DNA of 17,342 nucleotides, taken from contig DJRM01000059.1 in the NCBI GenBank assembly GCA_002440085.1, forward strand, positions 1-17,342, in the 5' to 3' direction. A model generated the notes under the pieces. The model searched no databases. It saw nothing but the letters and a program-made list of their open reading frames with translations, and had not been told where the DNA came from. How positions within the stretch are numbered: the stretch's first letter is position 1; every line of letters begins with the position of its first letter. Below, piece by piece: positions 6,413 to 14,671 of this stretch. Position numbers and translations under genes: made by a program. The DNA is from Bacteroidales bacterium UBA6360 (GTDB taxonomy: Bacteria; Bacteroidota; Bacteroidia; Bacteroidales; UBA932).

Positions 6413-8080
6413 TTAGAGCTGACGGCTTGTGTGGCGTCTGTCATGTGCGAGCATCGGCCACTCTGAATCTGCAAGGCCGGTGCAGAACTTGGTGTTGCTC
6501 CTGTTGAACGGCCTGAATGCAGCCACTCCTGAGAATGCCTTCGTGTTGGCCTCAGTGAATGATATGTAAACGATTCCGTCGTCTCCGATAGTCGGTGAAG
6601 ACCAGATCTTAGCGACCTCAAGTCCGTTGAAGTCAGTCGGGTTCTTTTTCACCACGGCCTCAGCAAGGCTGGTCTTTACGATGAGGTTGAAGTTCTTGTC
6701 AAGGACATAATACTGGCCTGATTCCGTTCCGAAGTGGATGTTTCCTGCCTTGTCGACAGCTGCCGAACCGGCAACCTTCTCCTGAACCTTGAAACGGCCC
6801 TTGACTTCGCATTTGCCGGTGGCGTCGGCTGTCGAAGGATCAATCATGATGACACCGCCGTCATCCTGTCCGGAAGTGAAGTTGAGCGCAGCCACAAGGT
6901 AGCCTTCCGGAGTGACAACTACACCGCCCTGATCCTGGACGCCGGAATTGTCCTCAACATAGTGGTTGACAAGAATTTCTCCTGTCTCGGCGCATACGGC
7001 ATAGATTCTTGTGCCTTTCTGGTCTGTCACCTGACCGGCGAAGCAGGCTTTCCCGTTCAGAGTGAGAGCCGCGATTGCAGATTCAGGGTTGGTCTTTGGC
7101 GTTTCCTGGATTTTGTCGCTCATCCAGAGATCATATTTGACCTGAACAGGGGAGTCTCCACCCTTGTCAAGGACAGAGGTCTCGACCCCATGGAATCCCC
7201 ACATGCCGCCGTAGCAGGAAGCGTATCCGTCCTTTGAAAGGGCTATTCCCGTATAACCGCCGCCACCAGGCAGGCAGAAGCCGTTGCGCTTTCCTGTAGC
7301 CTTGTCTGCAGAAGCGAGAATGCCACTGTTTCCGCAGCATCCGAAATAGACATTCTTGTCACCGATGGCAACCACGCCTTTTCTGTAGCTTGGCGCAGGA
7401 TCACCGCTTTTCGCATACCACTCGCTGAACGACCATTTCTCGGAGCCGTCCGGATTGAATGCGATGACATGCGCGTCGCCATTTTGGTCGCCGCTGCCGA
7501 TGAACACGGTGCCGTCGGTGTCAATTGAGGCGATACCTAAAGCCTTGCCGCCATTTTTAGGCTCGAACATCTGTTTGTCGACTAGTTTGTTGCCGTCCTT
7601 GTCGAACTTGTAGAGACGTCCTTCGTCTCGGGTTGTGCACCATACGCTTCCGTCGTCGGCAACAGCCGGGCTCGACACTGCGTTATAGCCTTCCATGCGT
7701 CCGACCCAGAGCATCTCAAGACCGCCCGCATCCTCTATTGGAGCAGGGTTCACGACAACGATTTTCTTCTTGCTTGCCGTGTTTCCGAGGTCGTCTGTAA
7801 TTGAGAGAACAACCTGATAGGTGCCGTTCTTCGCGAAGGTGTATTTTGCTTCCTCTTCTTTTGAAGGCAGAACGGTTTCTCCGACTTTCCATTCGCAGAC
7901 ATAAGGCTTCTTGCCGCCTGTGCTGGTGCTTGTGAAGTGAATCTCATCCCCCGCATAGCACGGGTTTGCTGAAAGATCGAAGTTGGCCGTAAGCCCGTCT
8001 ACCTCAACCTGATTCTTCTGGCATGCCGCAATCGACAGGATTGCTCCGGCTGCCATAATGAGTGTTTTAAACTTGTTCAT
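6413..8080 (-). CDS. PKD-domain / PQQ-like beta-propeller lipoprotein
   Basis: A 555-residue lipoprotein with signal ending SIAAC (Cys20). Residues about 31-112 form a PKD-type Ig-like domain (YTFAKNGTYQVVLSITDD at 80-97 is the typical core). From about residue 120 the chain is a repeat protein with short strands such as SSPAVADDGSVW, GIASIDTDGTVFIG, SAAVDKAGNIHFG and SSPTIGDDGIVYIS, as in PQQ-like or BamB-like beta-propellers. It ends with SEWPMLAHDRRHTSRQ, a motif common at the end of such propellers. It lies 46 bp after susD, the position occupied by SusE/SusF-type binding lipoproteins in glycan loci, so surface capture of the ligand is the likely job. No enzyme motif is visible. Cysteines are unusually frequent (for example GCCGNSG). 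Confidence 0.85.
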   Translation of the reverse strand: MNKFKTLIMAAGAILSIAACQKNQVEVDGLTANFDLSANPCYAGDEIHFTSTSTGGKKPYVCEWKVGETVLPSKEEEAKYTFAKNGTYQVVLSITDDLGNTASKKKIVVVNPAPIEDAGGLEMLWVGRMEGYNAVSSPAVADDGSVWCTTRDEGRLYKFDKDGNKLVDKQMFEPKNGGKALGIASIDTDGTVFIGSGDQNGDAHVIAFNPDGSEKWSFSEWYAKSGDPAPSYRKGVVAIGDKNVYFGCCGNSGILASADKATGKRNGFCLPGGGGYTGIALSKDGYASCYGGMWGFHGVETSVLDKGGDSPVQVKYDLWMSDKIQETPKTNPESAIAALTLNGKACFAGQVTDQKGTRIYAVCAETGEILVNHYVEDNSGVQDQGGVVVTPEGYLVAALNFTSGQDDGGVIMIDPSTADATGKCEVKGRFKVQEKVAGSAAVDKAGNIHFGTESGQYYVLDKNFNLIVKTSLAEAVVKKNPTDFNGLEVAKIWSSPTIGDDGIVYISFTEANTKAFSGVAAFRPFNRSNTKFCTGLADSEWPMLAHDRRHTSRQL

Positions 8081-8126
8081 AATGTTTTAATTATTGTTAG
8101 GTTTATATTCCTTTTGTTCGTTTCTT

Positions 8127-9533
8127 TTATTCTGCTCCTGAATAGCCTGGATTCTGAGTGTAGGTTCCGTTTGCCTTGTCCCTTTCCTGCTGCGGGATAG
8201 GCCAGTACATGAGGAAGTCACGTCCGTCCCATTCTGCATACTGGGTGTCAATCCAGGTCTTGAAGTCGCCGGAATGATGTCTCAGGCCGATTCTCTTGAT
8301 GTCGAACCACCTGTGGCCTTCAGCGTAGAATTCCCTGCGGTTCTCGTCGAGAATGAGTGCCTCAAGTTCATCTTTTCCAAGAGAAGACGGCAGCGTCACG
8401 CTTGCATATCTTTTGGATGCGAATGTTTCGAGGGTGGTGCGTGCGGAAGCATAATCGCCCTTTGCCCATTCGGCCTCGGCCTTGATGAGATAGACATCCG
8501 CGAGCCTCATGCATACGAGAGGAGAACGCGCTGCGGACGGATTCACGATGAACTGTCCGTCTTGTCCGTTCGGGAATTTTATTACACGTGTCGCGTCTTC
8601 GGAGAATGTCGGAGCCTTTCTTATGTCTCCGGCTCTCGCGGCGTCATCGGAATAGAGTCCGCTGTAGCATTCGTCGGTCGGGGCATAATTCCAGGAACCG
8701 TCGGTGTCGTTCACTGACTCATAGAGCTTTATGTCTCCCACTGCGCGGATGTTTATCGGTGCGAATATGATTTCCCTGCTCTTGGTTCCGTTTATATACA
8801 TCGACGCAAAGTCTTCGCTGGTGGAGCTGAGCACGAAGTTTCCTGATGATATGACGGCATCGGCGAGAGCGATTGCCTCATCATCATTCTTGAGCCAGAG
8901 TTCAATCTTTGACCGGAAAGCCATGCAGAACTCCTTTGACGGATAGGCGAGATCGGTAAACTTGCCGAGAAGCCCTTCTGCCTTCTTGAGGTCCTCGATT
9001 ATCATTGACCAGACTTCTTCCTCGCTTGAGCGCGGCACAATCTCGGTGCTTCCTGCAACGTTGATAATAGGGACGCCGCCGTAGCGCTGTACGAGGCCGC
9101 TGTAGATCATCGCGCGGAACAGATATCCGGTTCCGAGAGCCGTCTTCACGGTCTCGCTTTCCTGATTGGAGACTGCGAGCGCGGATTTTATCAGCAGGTT
9201 CGCATAGTTGAGCTTTTCGTAGCAGTACTGCCATCTTGTGAGCGGGATACTGGCAGATGCGGACTGGGTTTCTCCGTGGATGTCGGCATAGTTGAATCCC
9301 GGTCCTGCCTTGAAGTTCTCTGCGAGGTAGTCTCCTTCGAACCAGAGGTTTTTGACAAACGCCTCATATTGGTGAAGGACTCCGTTGGTAAGGAGAGCCA
9401 AGTCGTTCTCCGTCAGTTCATCCGTCGTAATCTGATCCTTCGGCTTCGGGTCGTCAAGCCATGAGCATGATGACGCGGCCAGAGCCGACAGGCACAGAAA
9501 AACTGTAATCAATATCTTGTTTTTCATTTTCAT
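8127..9533 (-). CDS. SusD/RagB family outer-membrane lipoprotein
   Basis: A 468-residue lipoprotein with signal ending AASSC (Cys23) followed by SWLDD. It has the RagB/SusD architecture: N-terminal segment DPKPKDQITTDEL, the TPR-like helical core with LADVYLIKAEAEWAKGDY, the signature ENRREFYAEGHRWFDIKR, and the terminal WPIPQQERDKANGTYTQNPGY pattern. SusD proteins cap the SusC transporter on the cell surface and bind the ligand. The gene starts 9 bp after susC, the usual order. ATG at 9533 is chosen; a second ATG two codons in (9527) is equally possible. Ligand cannot be read from sequence; the neighbouring GDPDs suggest a phosphodiester-containing one. Confidence 0.95.
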   Translation of the reverse strand: MKMKNKILITVFLCLSALAASSCSWLDDPKPKDQITTDELTENDLALLTNGVLHQYEAFVKNLWFEGDYLAENFKAGPGFNYADIHGETQSASASIPLTRWQYCYEKLNYANLLIKSALAVSNQESETVKTALGTGYLFRAMIYSGLVQRYGGVPIINVAGSTEIVPRSSEEEVWSMIIEDLKKAEGLLGKFTDLAYPSKEFCMAFRSKIELWLKNDDEAIALADAVISSGNFVLSSTSEDFASMYINGTKSREIIFAPINIRAVGDIKLYESVNDTDGSWNYAPTDECYSGLYSDDAARAGDIRKAPTFSEDATRVIKFPNGQDGQFIVNPSAARSPLVCMRLADVYLIKAEAEWAKGDYASARTTLETFASKRYASVTLPSSLGKDELEALILDENRREFYAEGHRWFDIKRIGLRHHSGDFKTWIDTQYAEWDGRDFLMYWPIPQQERDKANGTYTQNPGYSGAE

Positions 9534-9542
9534 CGAATCGTC

Positions 9543-12500
9543 TTAGAATTGTAACTGGATGCCGAAAAGATAGGAGCGGAGTGTCGGCTGGTAGCCGAAG
9601 TCCACAGCATAACCGGCTCCTGCAGGGCCGCTTTCCATTGAGACTTCAGGATCGTATCCGCTGTATTTCGTGAGCGTGAAGGCGTTGTCCACACTGAAGA
9701 AGACCTTTGCGGCAGTGGACTTCATTGTTCTGAGCGCCTTGTCCGGGAGACGATAGGAGAGGGTAATGGTCTTGAACTTGAAATATGAGGCATCCTCAAG
9801 GAATCTCGTGGAGGTGAGGACGTTGTAGTCGACGTCCCAGCCTGTGTGGACTCCCGCAATCACCGGACGCGGCATGTCATTGATGCCTGAGCCTTCTTTC
9901 CAGTAATGGGTTGCCGCATGCTTGCTGACATTGAAGTAGCCTGTGACAGAGCGTCCCTCGTCGTCGGTAATCGAGCCTGCACTGAGTCCGAGATGCTCGG
10001 TTCCTTCCTGTCCGGCTCCTCTCCATGCAGCGAACACTTTCCCTCCTATGCTGTATTGGCAGAACATGGAGAGTTCAAGCCCTTTCCACGCGAAACTGAG
10101 GTCAACACCGCCGAAGAAATCAGGGGTAGCCTTGCCGACAAGCATTCTGTCATCGTTGTAGTCGATGTCACCGTCCCCGTTCACGTCCGTGTAGATGCAG
10201 TCTCCGGCTCTCACTCCCTTTGCATAGAGCTTTTCCGGTACTTCCTCGTCGCTCTGATAGATGCCCTCGAAGTTGAGCATATACCAGCTGGATATAGGCT
10301 GTCCAGTTATCAGAGCATGCTTTGTTCCTCCGTAGAGGTTGGACTGAGAAAGCGGAATGATGTCGTTGCCGTCGAGCAGCTTTGTGAGTCTGTTTCTGTT
10401 CCACGAAACGTTAGCACCCAAGTAGAGGGTGAAATCACCGGCTTTCAGCGGAGTTCCGCCGACGGCGAGTTCAATTCCGTCGTTGGTGATGCTTCCAATG
10501 TTGGCGGTAAGTGTCTTGTAACCTGATGTGACAATGACCGGCTTCTGGTAGAGAAGGTCATCGGTGGTGGAATGGAAATAATCGAGGTCCACATTCAGCC
10601 TTCCCTTGAAGAACTCCGCATTGAATCCGGCGTTGTATTTTGTCGCCACTTCCCATTTGAGGTTCTGTGCCGGAGTCGAGAAAGAGAGACCCGATTTTCC
10701 GTTGTATGACGAACCCGCGACTATGAGATCCATGGCCGCCCAGTTGCTGATGCCCGCCATAGAACCGGTCTGACCTGCCGAGACGCGGAATTTCAGTTCG
10801 TCAAGAACATCGGTCTTCGGGAAGAATTCCTCATTTGAGATTATCCACGCAAGCGATGCTGCCGGAAAGAATCCGAACCGCGAGTTCTTCGGGAACCGTG
10901 ATGAACCGTCCGTTCTGAATGAAGCATTGAGCACATATCTGTCCTTCCAGTTAAGGGCTGCCCTCGCGAACCAAGATTCAAGGGCGTAGGCATTGTAACT
11001 GAAACCGTTAGGATAGATGTTCGAGCCGCTATTCACGAGGTTGAAGCTTGATGAAGGGAACGCGCTGTTGGCGTAGTTGTCGGAACGCACACCGAAGACG
11101 GAATAGCGGTAGTTCTCGTATGAGAACCCTGCCATCACGTTGTAGGTGAGGTCTTTCCATTTGTTTTCGTAGGACGCGACCGCGTCGAAGACATATCTGA
11201 GGCTCACGTTCTTCTGTTCGGCGAGGGCAGACCATCCGTCCTTGTAGCCGCGTTCGGTGTTGAGCTCGGTAAGTTTTTTCGTCACATGGTCATATATGCC
11301 GTATGCGCTGATCGACGGAGTGAACTTGAAGCCTTTGAAAGGAGTAAAGTCCATTGACAGCGTTCCCTGAAGCTGAAGCTTGTTGGTCCAGTAGTCCTCC
11401 TCGTTGATGCCCATGACGGGATTGTGGCGGGCGATGCCGTCTTTTGTCATGAGCCTGTAATCGCCGCTCAGAGCATTCTCGCGAACCTGTATTCCGAGGC
11501 TGTTCACGCTGCGCGTGCAGTATGGGGTGTACCATGGCTGCTCCTCGCGTGCTGCCCTGAGATACTTGAGCGAACCGTCCTGCTCCTCAACCATGTCGTA
11601 ACGTGCGAAAGCGCCTGATACGTTGAGGTTAACCTTCAGCCAATCAGTGAGTTTCTGGTTGACCTTTGAACGGAGTGTGTATTTCGCGAAATTTGTCTTG
11701 TTGAGGTAGCCCTGCTGGTCTTCGGCTCCGAATGAAAGGTAGGCCTGAGTCCATTCGTTTCCGGCCTGGACATTTGCGGAGGCCGTATATCTCTGCGCGA
11801 TGTCGCGAGAGATTGCCCCGACCCAGTCGAAGTCCGCGAGGTTCTTCGGAATGTCGAGAGTCTTTAGTTCCATTTTCTGGACATTATAATTGTCGATGGC
11901 TTCCTGTATCACGTTGATGTACTCCGCCGTGTTCGCCATCTTTATGTCCTTGGCTATGGTTGAAAGGCCGTAGGTGCCGTTCACGCTGATAATCGGCTTG
12001 CCGGACTTTCCGCTCTTCGTGGTGATGACGATGACTCCGGAGTTGGCGCGGGAGCCGTAGATTGCGGTCGCCGACGCGTCCTTGAGAACCTCGATGCTCT
12101 CGATGTCGGAGGAGTTGATGTTAGGATATGACTCCGCAGGGATGCCGTCTACGACATAGAGCGGGCTGGAGCTTCCGGATATGGAGTTGACTCCTCGGAT
12201 GATTACGTTGGGGCTGGAGCCCGGGATTCCGGAAGAATTGTTGATGTTCACTCCGGGAGCGCGTCCCTGAAGGGCCTTGATGGGGTCGATTTCGGCTCCG
12301 CGGTCAATCTGATCCATCTTGACAGACGTGATTGACGAGCTGACGAGCCTCTTTGACTGGCTGCCGTAGCCCACGACAACCGTCTCCTCGATTGCGAGCG
12401 TGTCCTCATCGAGGACAATTCTGACTGGGTTGGAGTCAGCCGGGGCTGCAATGGTCTTGTCCGCATAGCCGAGGCATGAGAACGTGAGATTTTTGACATC

Positions 12501-12959
12501 GGAGTCGATTTCTAAAGAAAAATGCCCGTCGATGTCGGTGAGGCTGCCCTGGCCCTGTCTGCCGCTCATCACGGCGACTCCGACGATTCCGACTCCTCCC
12601 TTGTCAACGACCGTTCCGTTTACGGTGTATTTCCTTACAGGCCGGTTTTCTCCTGTGGGGGGGGGTATCAGGGCTATCTGCTTGCCCTTGATTGTGAATG
12701 AGATGCCGGTGCCCTGCAGCACGGCTTTCACTGTGCTTTCTATGTCGCTGTCCTTGATATTGGCCGAAACCTTGGTTCCGGTGTCAATGGTCTGCGCGTC
12801 ATAGAAAAAAGAGTAGTTGCTTGCCTTCTCAACAGCTGTGAAGGCCTCGCGGAGCGTGACCCCGTCGAGTTTCAGCGTTATCTTTTCCTGGGCGAGCGCG
12901 TTGCCGCACACGAGGACAAGAAAAGACAGTGCTGCGCATAATAATCTTTTTGTCTGCAT
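9543..12959 (-). CDS. SusC/RagA TonB-linked outer-membrane transporter with STN domain
   Basis: A 1138-residue protein with a type I signal peptide (cleavage after ALA, residue 23). Domains in order: STN secretin/TonB N-terminal domain (about 27-95), a proline linker (99-101), carboxypeptidase-regulatory-like beta-sandwich (about 110-185), TonB-box-like EETVVVGYG (191-199), plug (about 203-315, with the SusC motifs LYVVDGIP and VLKDASATAIYGSRANSGVI), then the 22-strand barrel to a terminal Phe. Such transporters import large ligands with SusD using TonB energy. The STN domain signals ligand binding to FecR, matching the sigma/FecR genes directly upstream. The linker prolines are encoded by a run of nine C, a potential slippage site. 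The gene lies 54 bp after fecR. Confidence 0.96.
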   Translation of the reverse strand: MQTKRLLCAALSFLVLVCGNALAQEKITLKLDGVTLREAFTAVEKASNYSFFYDAQTIDTGTKVSANIKDSDIESTVKAVLQGTGISFTIKGKQIALIPPPTGENRPVRKYTVNGTVVDKGGVGIVGVAVMSGRQGQGSLTDIDGHFSLEIDSDVKNLTFSCLGYADKTIAAPADSNPVRIVLDEDTLAIEETVVVGYGSQSKRLVSSSITSVKMDQIDRGAEIDPIKALQGRAPGVNINNSSGIPGSSPNVIIRGVNSISGSSSPLYVVDGIPAESYPNINSSDIESIEVLKDASATAIYGSRANSGVIVITTKSGKSGKPIISVNGTYGLSTIAKDIKMANTAEYINVIQEAIDNYNVQKMELKTLDIPKNLADFDWVGAISRDIAQRYTASANVQAGNEWTQAYLSFGAEDQQGYLNKTNFAKYTLRSKVNQKLTDWLKVNLNVSGAFARYDMVEEQDGSLKYLRAAREEQPWYTPYCTRSVNSLGIQVRENALSGDYRLMTKDGIARHNPVMGINEEDYWTNKLQLQGTLSMDFTPFKGFKFTPSISAYGIYDHVTKKLTELNTERGYKDGWSALAEQKNVSLRYVFDAVASYENKWKDLTYNVMAGFSYENYRYSVFGVRSDNYANSAFPSSSFNLVNSGSNIYPNGFSYNAYALESWFARAALNWKDRYVLNASFRTDGSSRFPKNSRFGFFPAASLAWIISNEEFFPKTDVLDELKFRVSAGQTGSMAGISNWAAMDLIVAGSSYNGKSGLSFSTPAQNLKWEVATKYNAGFNAEFFKGRLNVDLDYFHSTTDDLLYQKPVIVTSGYKTLTANIGSITNDGIELAVGGTPLKAGDFTLYLGANVSWNRNRLTKLLDGNDIIPLSQSNLYGGTKHALITGQPISSWYMLNFEGIYQSDEEVPEKLYAKGVRAGDCIYTDVNGDGDIDYNDDRMLVGKATPDFFGGVDLSFAWKGLELSMFCQYSIGGKVFAAWRGAGQEGTEHLGLSAGSITDDEGRSVTGYFNVSKHAATHYWKEGSGINDMPRPVIAGVHTGWDVDYNVLTSTRFLEDASYFKFKTITLSYRLPDKALRTMKSTAAKVFFSVDNAFTLTKYSGYDPEVSMESGPAGAGYAVDFGYQPTLRSYLFGIQLQF
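12657..12665 (-). repeat. Nine-C homopolymer within susC
   Basis: The coding strand carries nine consecutive C residues encoding Pro99-Pro101, between the STN and carboxypeptidase-like domains. By direct reading, losing one C gives a stop about eight codons past the run. Gaining one C gives a stop after about 17 codons. Either change would remove the plug and barrel, so the tract could switch the transporter off by slipped-strand mispairing. The run is seen in sequence; switching is inferred. Confidence 0.8.
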
Positions 12960-12980
12960 GTTTTATGTGGATTGATTAAA

Positions 12981-12996
12981 GTATAGTATTCTATAT
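12981..12996. promoter_or_regulatory. TATAG-TATT-CTATA dyad upstream of susC
   Basis: A small perfect inverted repeat (arms 12982-12986 and 12991-12995) sits in the 54-bp gap between fecR and susC, about 25 nt before the susC ATG. On the minus strand an AT-rich TATACTTTA lies next to it, only a partial match to the -7 consensus TAnnTTTG. SusC genes behind sigma/FecR pairs often have a promoter read by the cognate ECF sigma factor, so this gap is the place to expect one. I cannot identify the element with confidence. Confidence 0.25.
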
Positions 12997-13013
12997 GGTA
13001 CTCAACTACAGCC

Positions 13014-13979
13014 TTAATATACGATGACCGACTTCGGTCCCTCGAAGCGGTAGTTTACCCTTGTGGTGCTGCTGATGATTGAAAGCACGGATTCGAGGGA
13101 TTCGTCCGTGATTGTGAAGTTGATGCATCCCTTGCCGTAAAGATTCTCGGAGAGTACCACATTCACGCCGTACCATTGTGACAGATCCCTGCACACGGCG
13201 TCGAGCGTGGCGTCCGAGAAAGACAGGCGGTCGGAGCACCAGAGCATCGGTCCTCTTACATCTCCTTTTGATATGCTGACTTCTCCGCTCACCTTGTCAT
13301 AGACCGCGACCTCTCCTGCGGACATTGTCCTGCCATTTCCGGAAGCTGCGGTCGAGAGCGCGACGGAACCCTCGACGAGGCTCACGACAACCTTGTCAAG
13401 TCTCGGATCTACATCGAACCTTGTTCCGAGCACCCGGATCTCAAGCCCGTCGATGTCTATGACGAAAGGCTTTTTCACGTCCTTCGCGACATCGAAGAAC
13501 GCGCGCCCTGATGCATGGATTTTCCTCGCCTTTCTGCCGAATGACTTGTCGTAGGAGATTGACGAGCCTGTGTTAAGCGTGACCTCGCTGCCGTCCGGGA
13601 GCACGACCTTGCTCTTTCCCGAGACGCTCGCGAAGTTCACCGGATGCACTCCGGTGCCTTCTATTGTCTTGTAGCCGAGCACTGAGACTACTGCAACAAC
13701 CGCTGCCGCCGCCACTCCGGCGAGGATGCGGATAATGCGGCGCGAAGCCGACTTCCGCTCGGTCTCAACTCTGTTTCTGAACTCTATCCAGGCCTCATCG
13801 GAGTCATATTCCCCGCTTTCAGCGATTTCGTTCCATATTTTCAGGAATTTCTCATATTCCGCTCCGTTCCCGGGTGCAGACAACCACTCCCCGAAACGTT
13901 TTTCCTGTTCCGGTGAGCTTGTTCCCCTGATGTGCCCTGCGATGAGCCTGATTGTTTCCGAGGGTATGCCGGTCTTCAT
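13014..13979 (-). CDS. FecR family anti-sigma factor
   Basis: A 321-residue inner-membrane protein. Residues 1-75 are the cytoplasmic N-terminal region, including EFGEWLSAPGN-like helical content and the EAWIEFRNRV stretch found before the membrane segment in Bacteroidota FecR proteins. One transmembrane helix spans about 81-103 (RIIRILAGV onward). The periplasmic FecR domain follows at about 118-215 (VVLPDGSEVTLNTGSSI, GRAFFDVAKD, FVIDIDGLEIRVLGTRFDV). A C-terminal DUF4974/STN-like region lies at about 250-321. Proteins of this type hold the ECF sigma factor and release or activate it when the STN domain of the partner SusC reports ligand. The gene begins 56 bp after the sigma gene. Start ATG at 13979 has an A-rich leader identical over 15 nt to that of the 52-aa peptide gene. 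Confidence 0.95.
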   Translation of the reverse strand: MKTGIPSETIRLIAGHIRGTSSPEQEKRFGEWLSAPGNGAEYEKFLKIWNEIAESGEYDSDEAWIEFRNRVETERKSASRRIIRILAGVAAAAVVAVVSVLGYKTIEGTGVHPVNFASVSGKSKVVLPDGSEVTLNTGSSISYDKSFGRKARKIHASGRAFFDVAKDVKKPFVIDIDGLEIRVLGTRFDVDPRLDKVVVSLVEGSVALSTAASGNGRTMSAGEVAVYDKVSGEVSISKGDVRGPMLWCSDRLSFSDATLDAVCRDLSQWYGVNVVLSENLYGKGCINFTITDESLESVLSIISSTTRVNYRFEGPKSVIVY

Positions 13980-14035
13980 AATTATGTGTCTTTTCCCATA
14001 TAGACACGCCGAAGTACCACGATACCCTCAAAAAA

Positions 14036-14584
14036 TCACATAAAAATCAGAAAAATGTGGATTTTCTTCACTGCGATGCGCATATATTTCAGCGCACGGG
14101 TCATATATCCCTCGACCGTCTTCACTTCAAGCCCGGTCCGCGCGGCAATCTGGGCGTAGGTGAGTCCGTCCTTGCGGCTCATGTTGAATATGTCCCGGCA
14201 TTTCTGCGGTGCCGACGAGGCCGCTTCCCATGCGATGTCAATCAGGGTGTCCGTGTCAAATTCGTAGGTCTCCTCAATCGCTGCGGATGAGGCCTTTTCT
14301 ATGTCTTCATACGTCTTGCGCGAGCGCAGCCTGTTCAGGCATCGGTTGTGAACGGCGCTCTTGGCGTAAGCCTCGAACGATTTCTGAATCTGTATGGAGT
14401 CCTTGTTCTTCCAGAGGTGCAGGAAAAAGTCGAGCACGACCTCCTCCGCGTCCATCCTGTTTTGCAGGAAGAACCCGGCGTAGCGGCACATTGGCTCGTA
14501 CCACGTGTCGAACAGAGCCCTGAAACTCCTTCCGTCGTCGGCCCTGTCGAATGATTTCCACAATATGTCCGTCGTCTTTGCCAT
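14036..14584 (-). CDS. ECF-type RNA polymerase sigma-70 factor
   Basis: A 182-residue sigma factor with region 2 at about 24-90 (ALFDTWYEPMCRYAGFFL, DAEEVVLDFFLHLWKN, then AVHNRCLNRLRSRK) and region 4 at about 118-170 (DGLTYAQIAARTGLEVKTVEGY, the helix-turn-helix, then MTRALKYMR). This is the Bacteroidota sigma type paired with FecR and SusC genes in nutrient-uptake loci; its expected targets are the downstream susC promoter and possibly its own. ATG at 14584 starts the family-typical N-terminus. The gene lies 87 bp after the ligase gene, with a -7-like element in the gap, so it likely begins the SusCD transcription unit. Confidence 0.95.
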   Translation of the reverse strand: MAKTTDILWKSFDRADDGRSFRALFDTWYEPMCRYAGFFLQNRMDAEEVVLDFFLHLWKNKDSIQIQKSFEAYAKSAVHNRCLNRLRSRKTYEDIEKASSAAIEETYEFDTDTLIDIAWEAASSAPQKCRDIFNMSRKDGLTYAQIAARTGLEVKTVEGYMTRALKYMRIAVKKIHIFLIFM

Positions 14585-14640
14585 TCTCCACGGTTCAGAA
14601 ACATGAAAAAAGACTTGTCTTCATAGCGCTGAATGCGACG

Positions 14641-14649
14641 GCAAAAATA
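14641..14649 (-). promoter_or_regulatory. Putative -7 element upstream of the sigma gene
   Basis: TATTTTTGC on the minus strand (14649-14641) matches the Bacteroidota -7 consensus TAnnTTTG exactly. Transcription would start near 14634, giving a leader of about 50 nt before the ATG at 14584. A clear -33 TTTG is absent at normal spacing. If real, it separates the SusCD unit from the ligase/exporter unit to the right. Confidence 0.4.
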
Positions 14650-14671
14650 CGAAAAATCAGTGATATGAGAA

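Noticed and set aside
14606..14621. AAGAC-AA-GTCTT followed by a T-run, as a terminator for the ligase gene
   Set aside because: With a workable loop the stem is only 4-5 A/T-rich pairs, and it lies downstream of the likely sigma-gene promoter; too weak to call.
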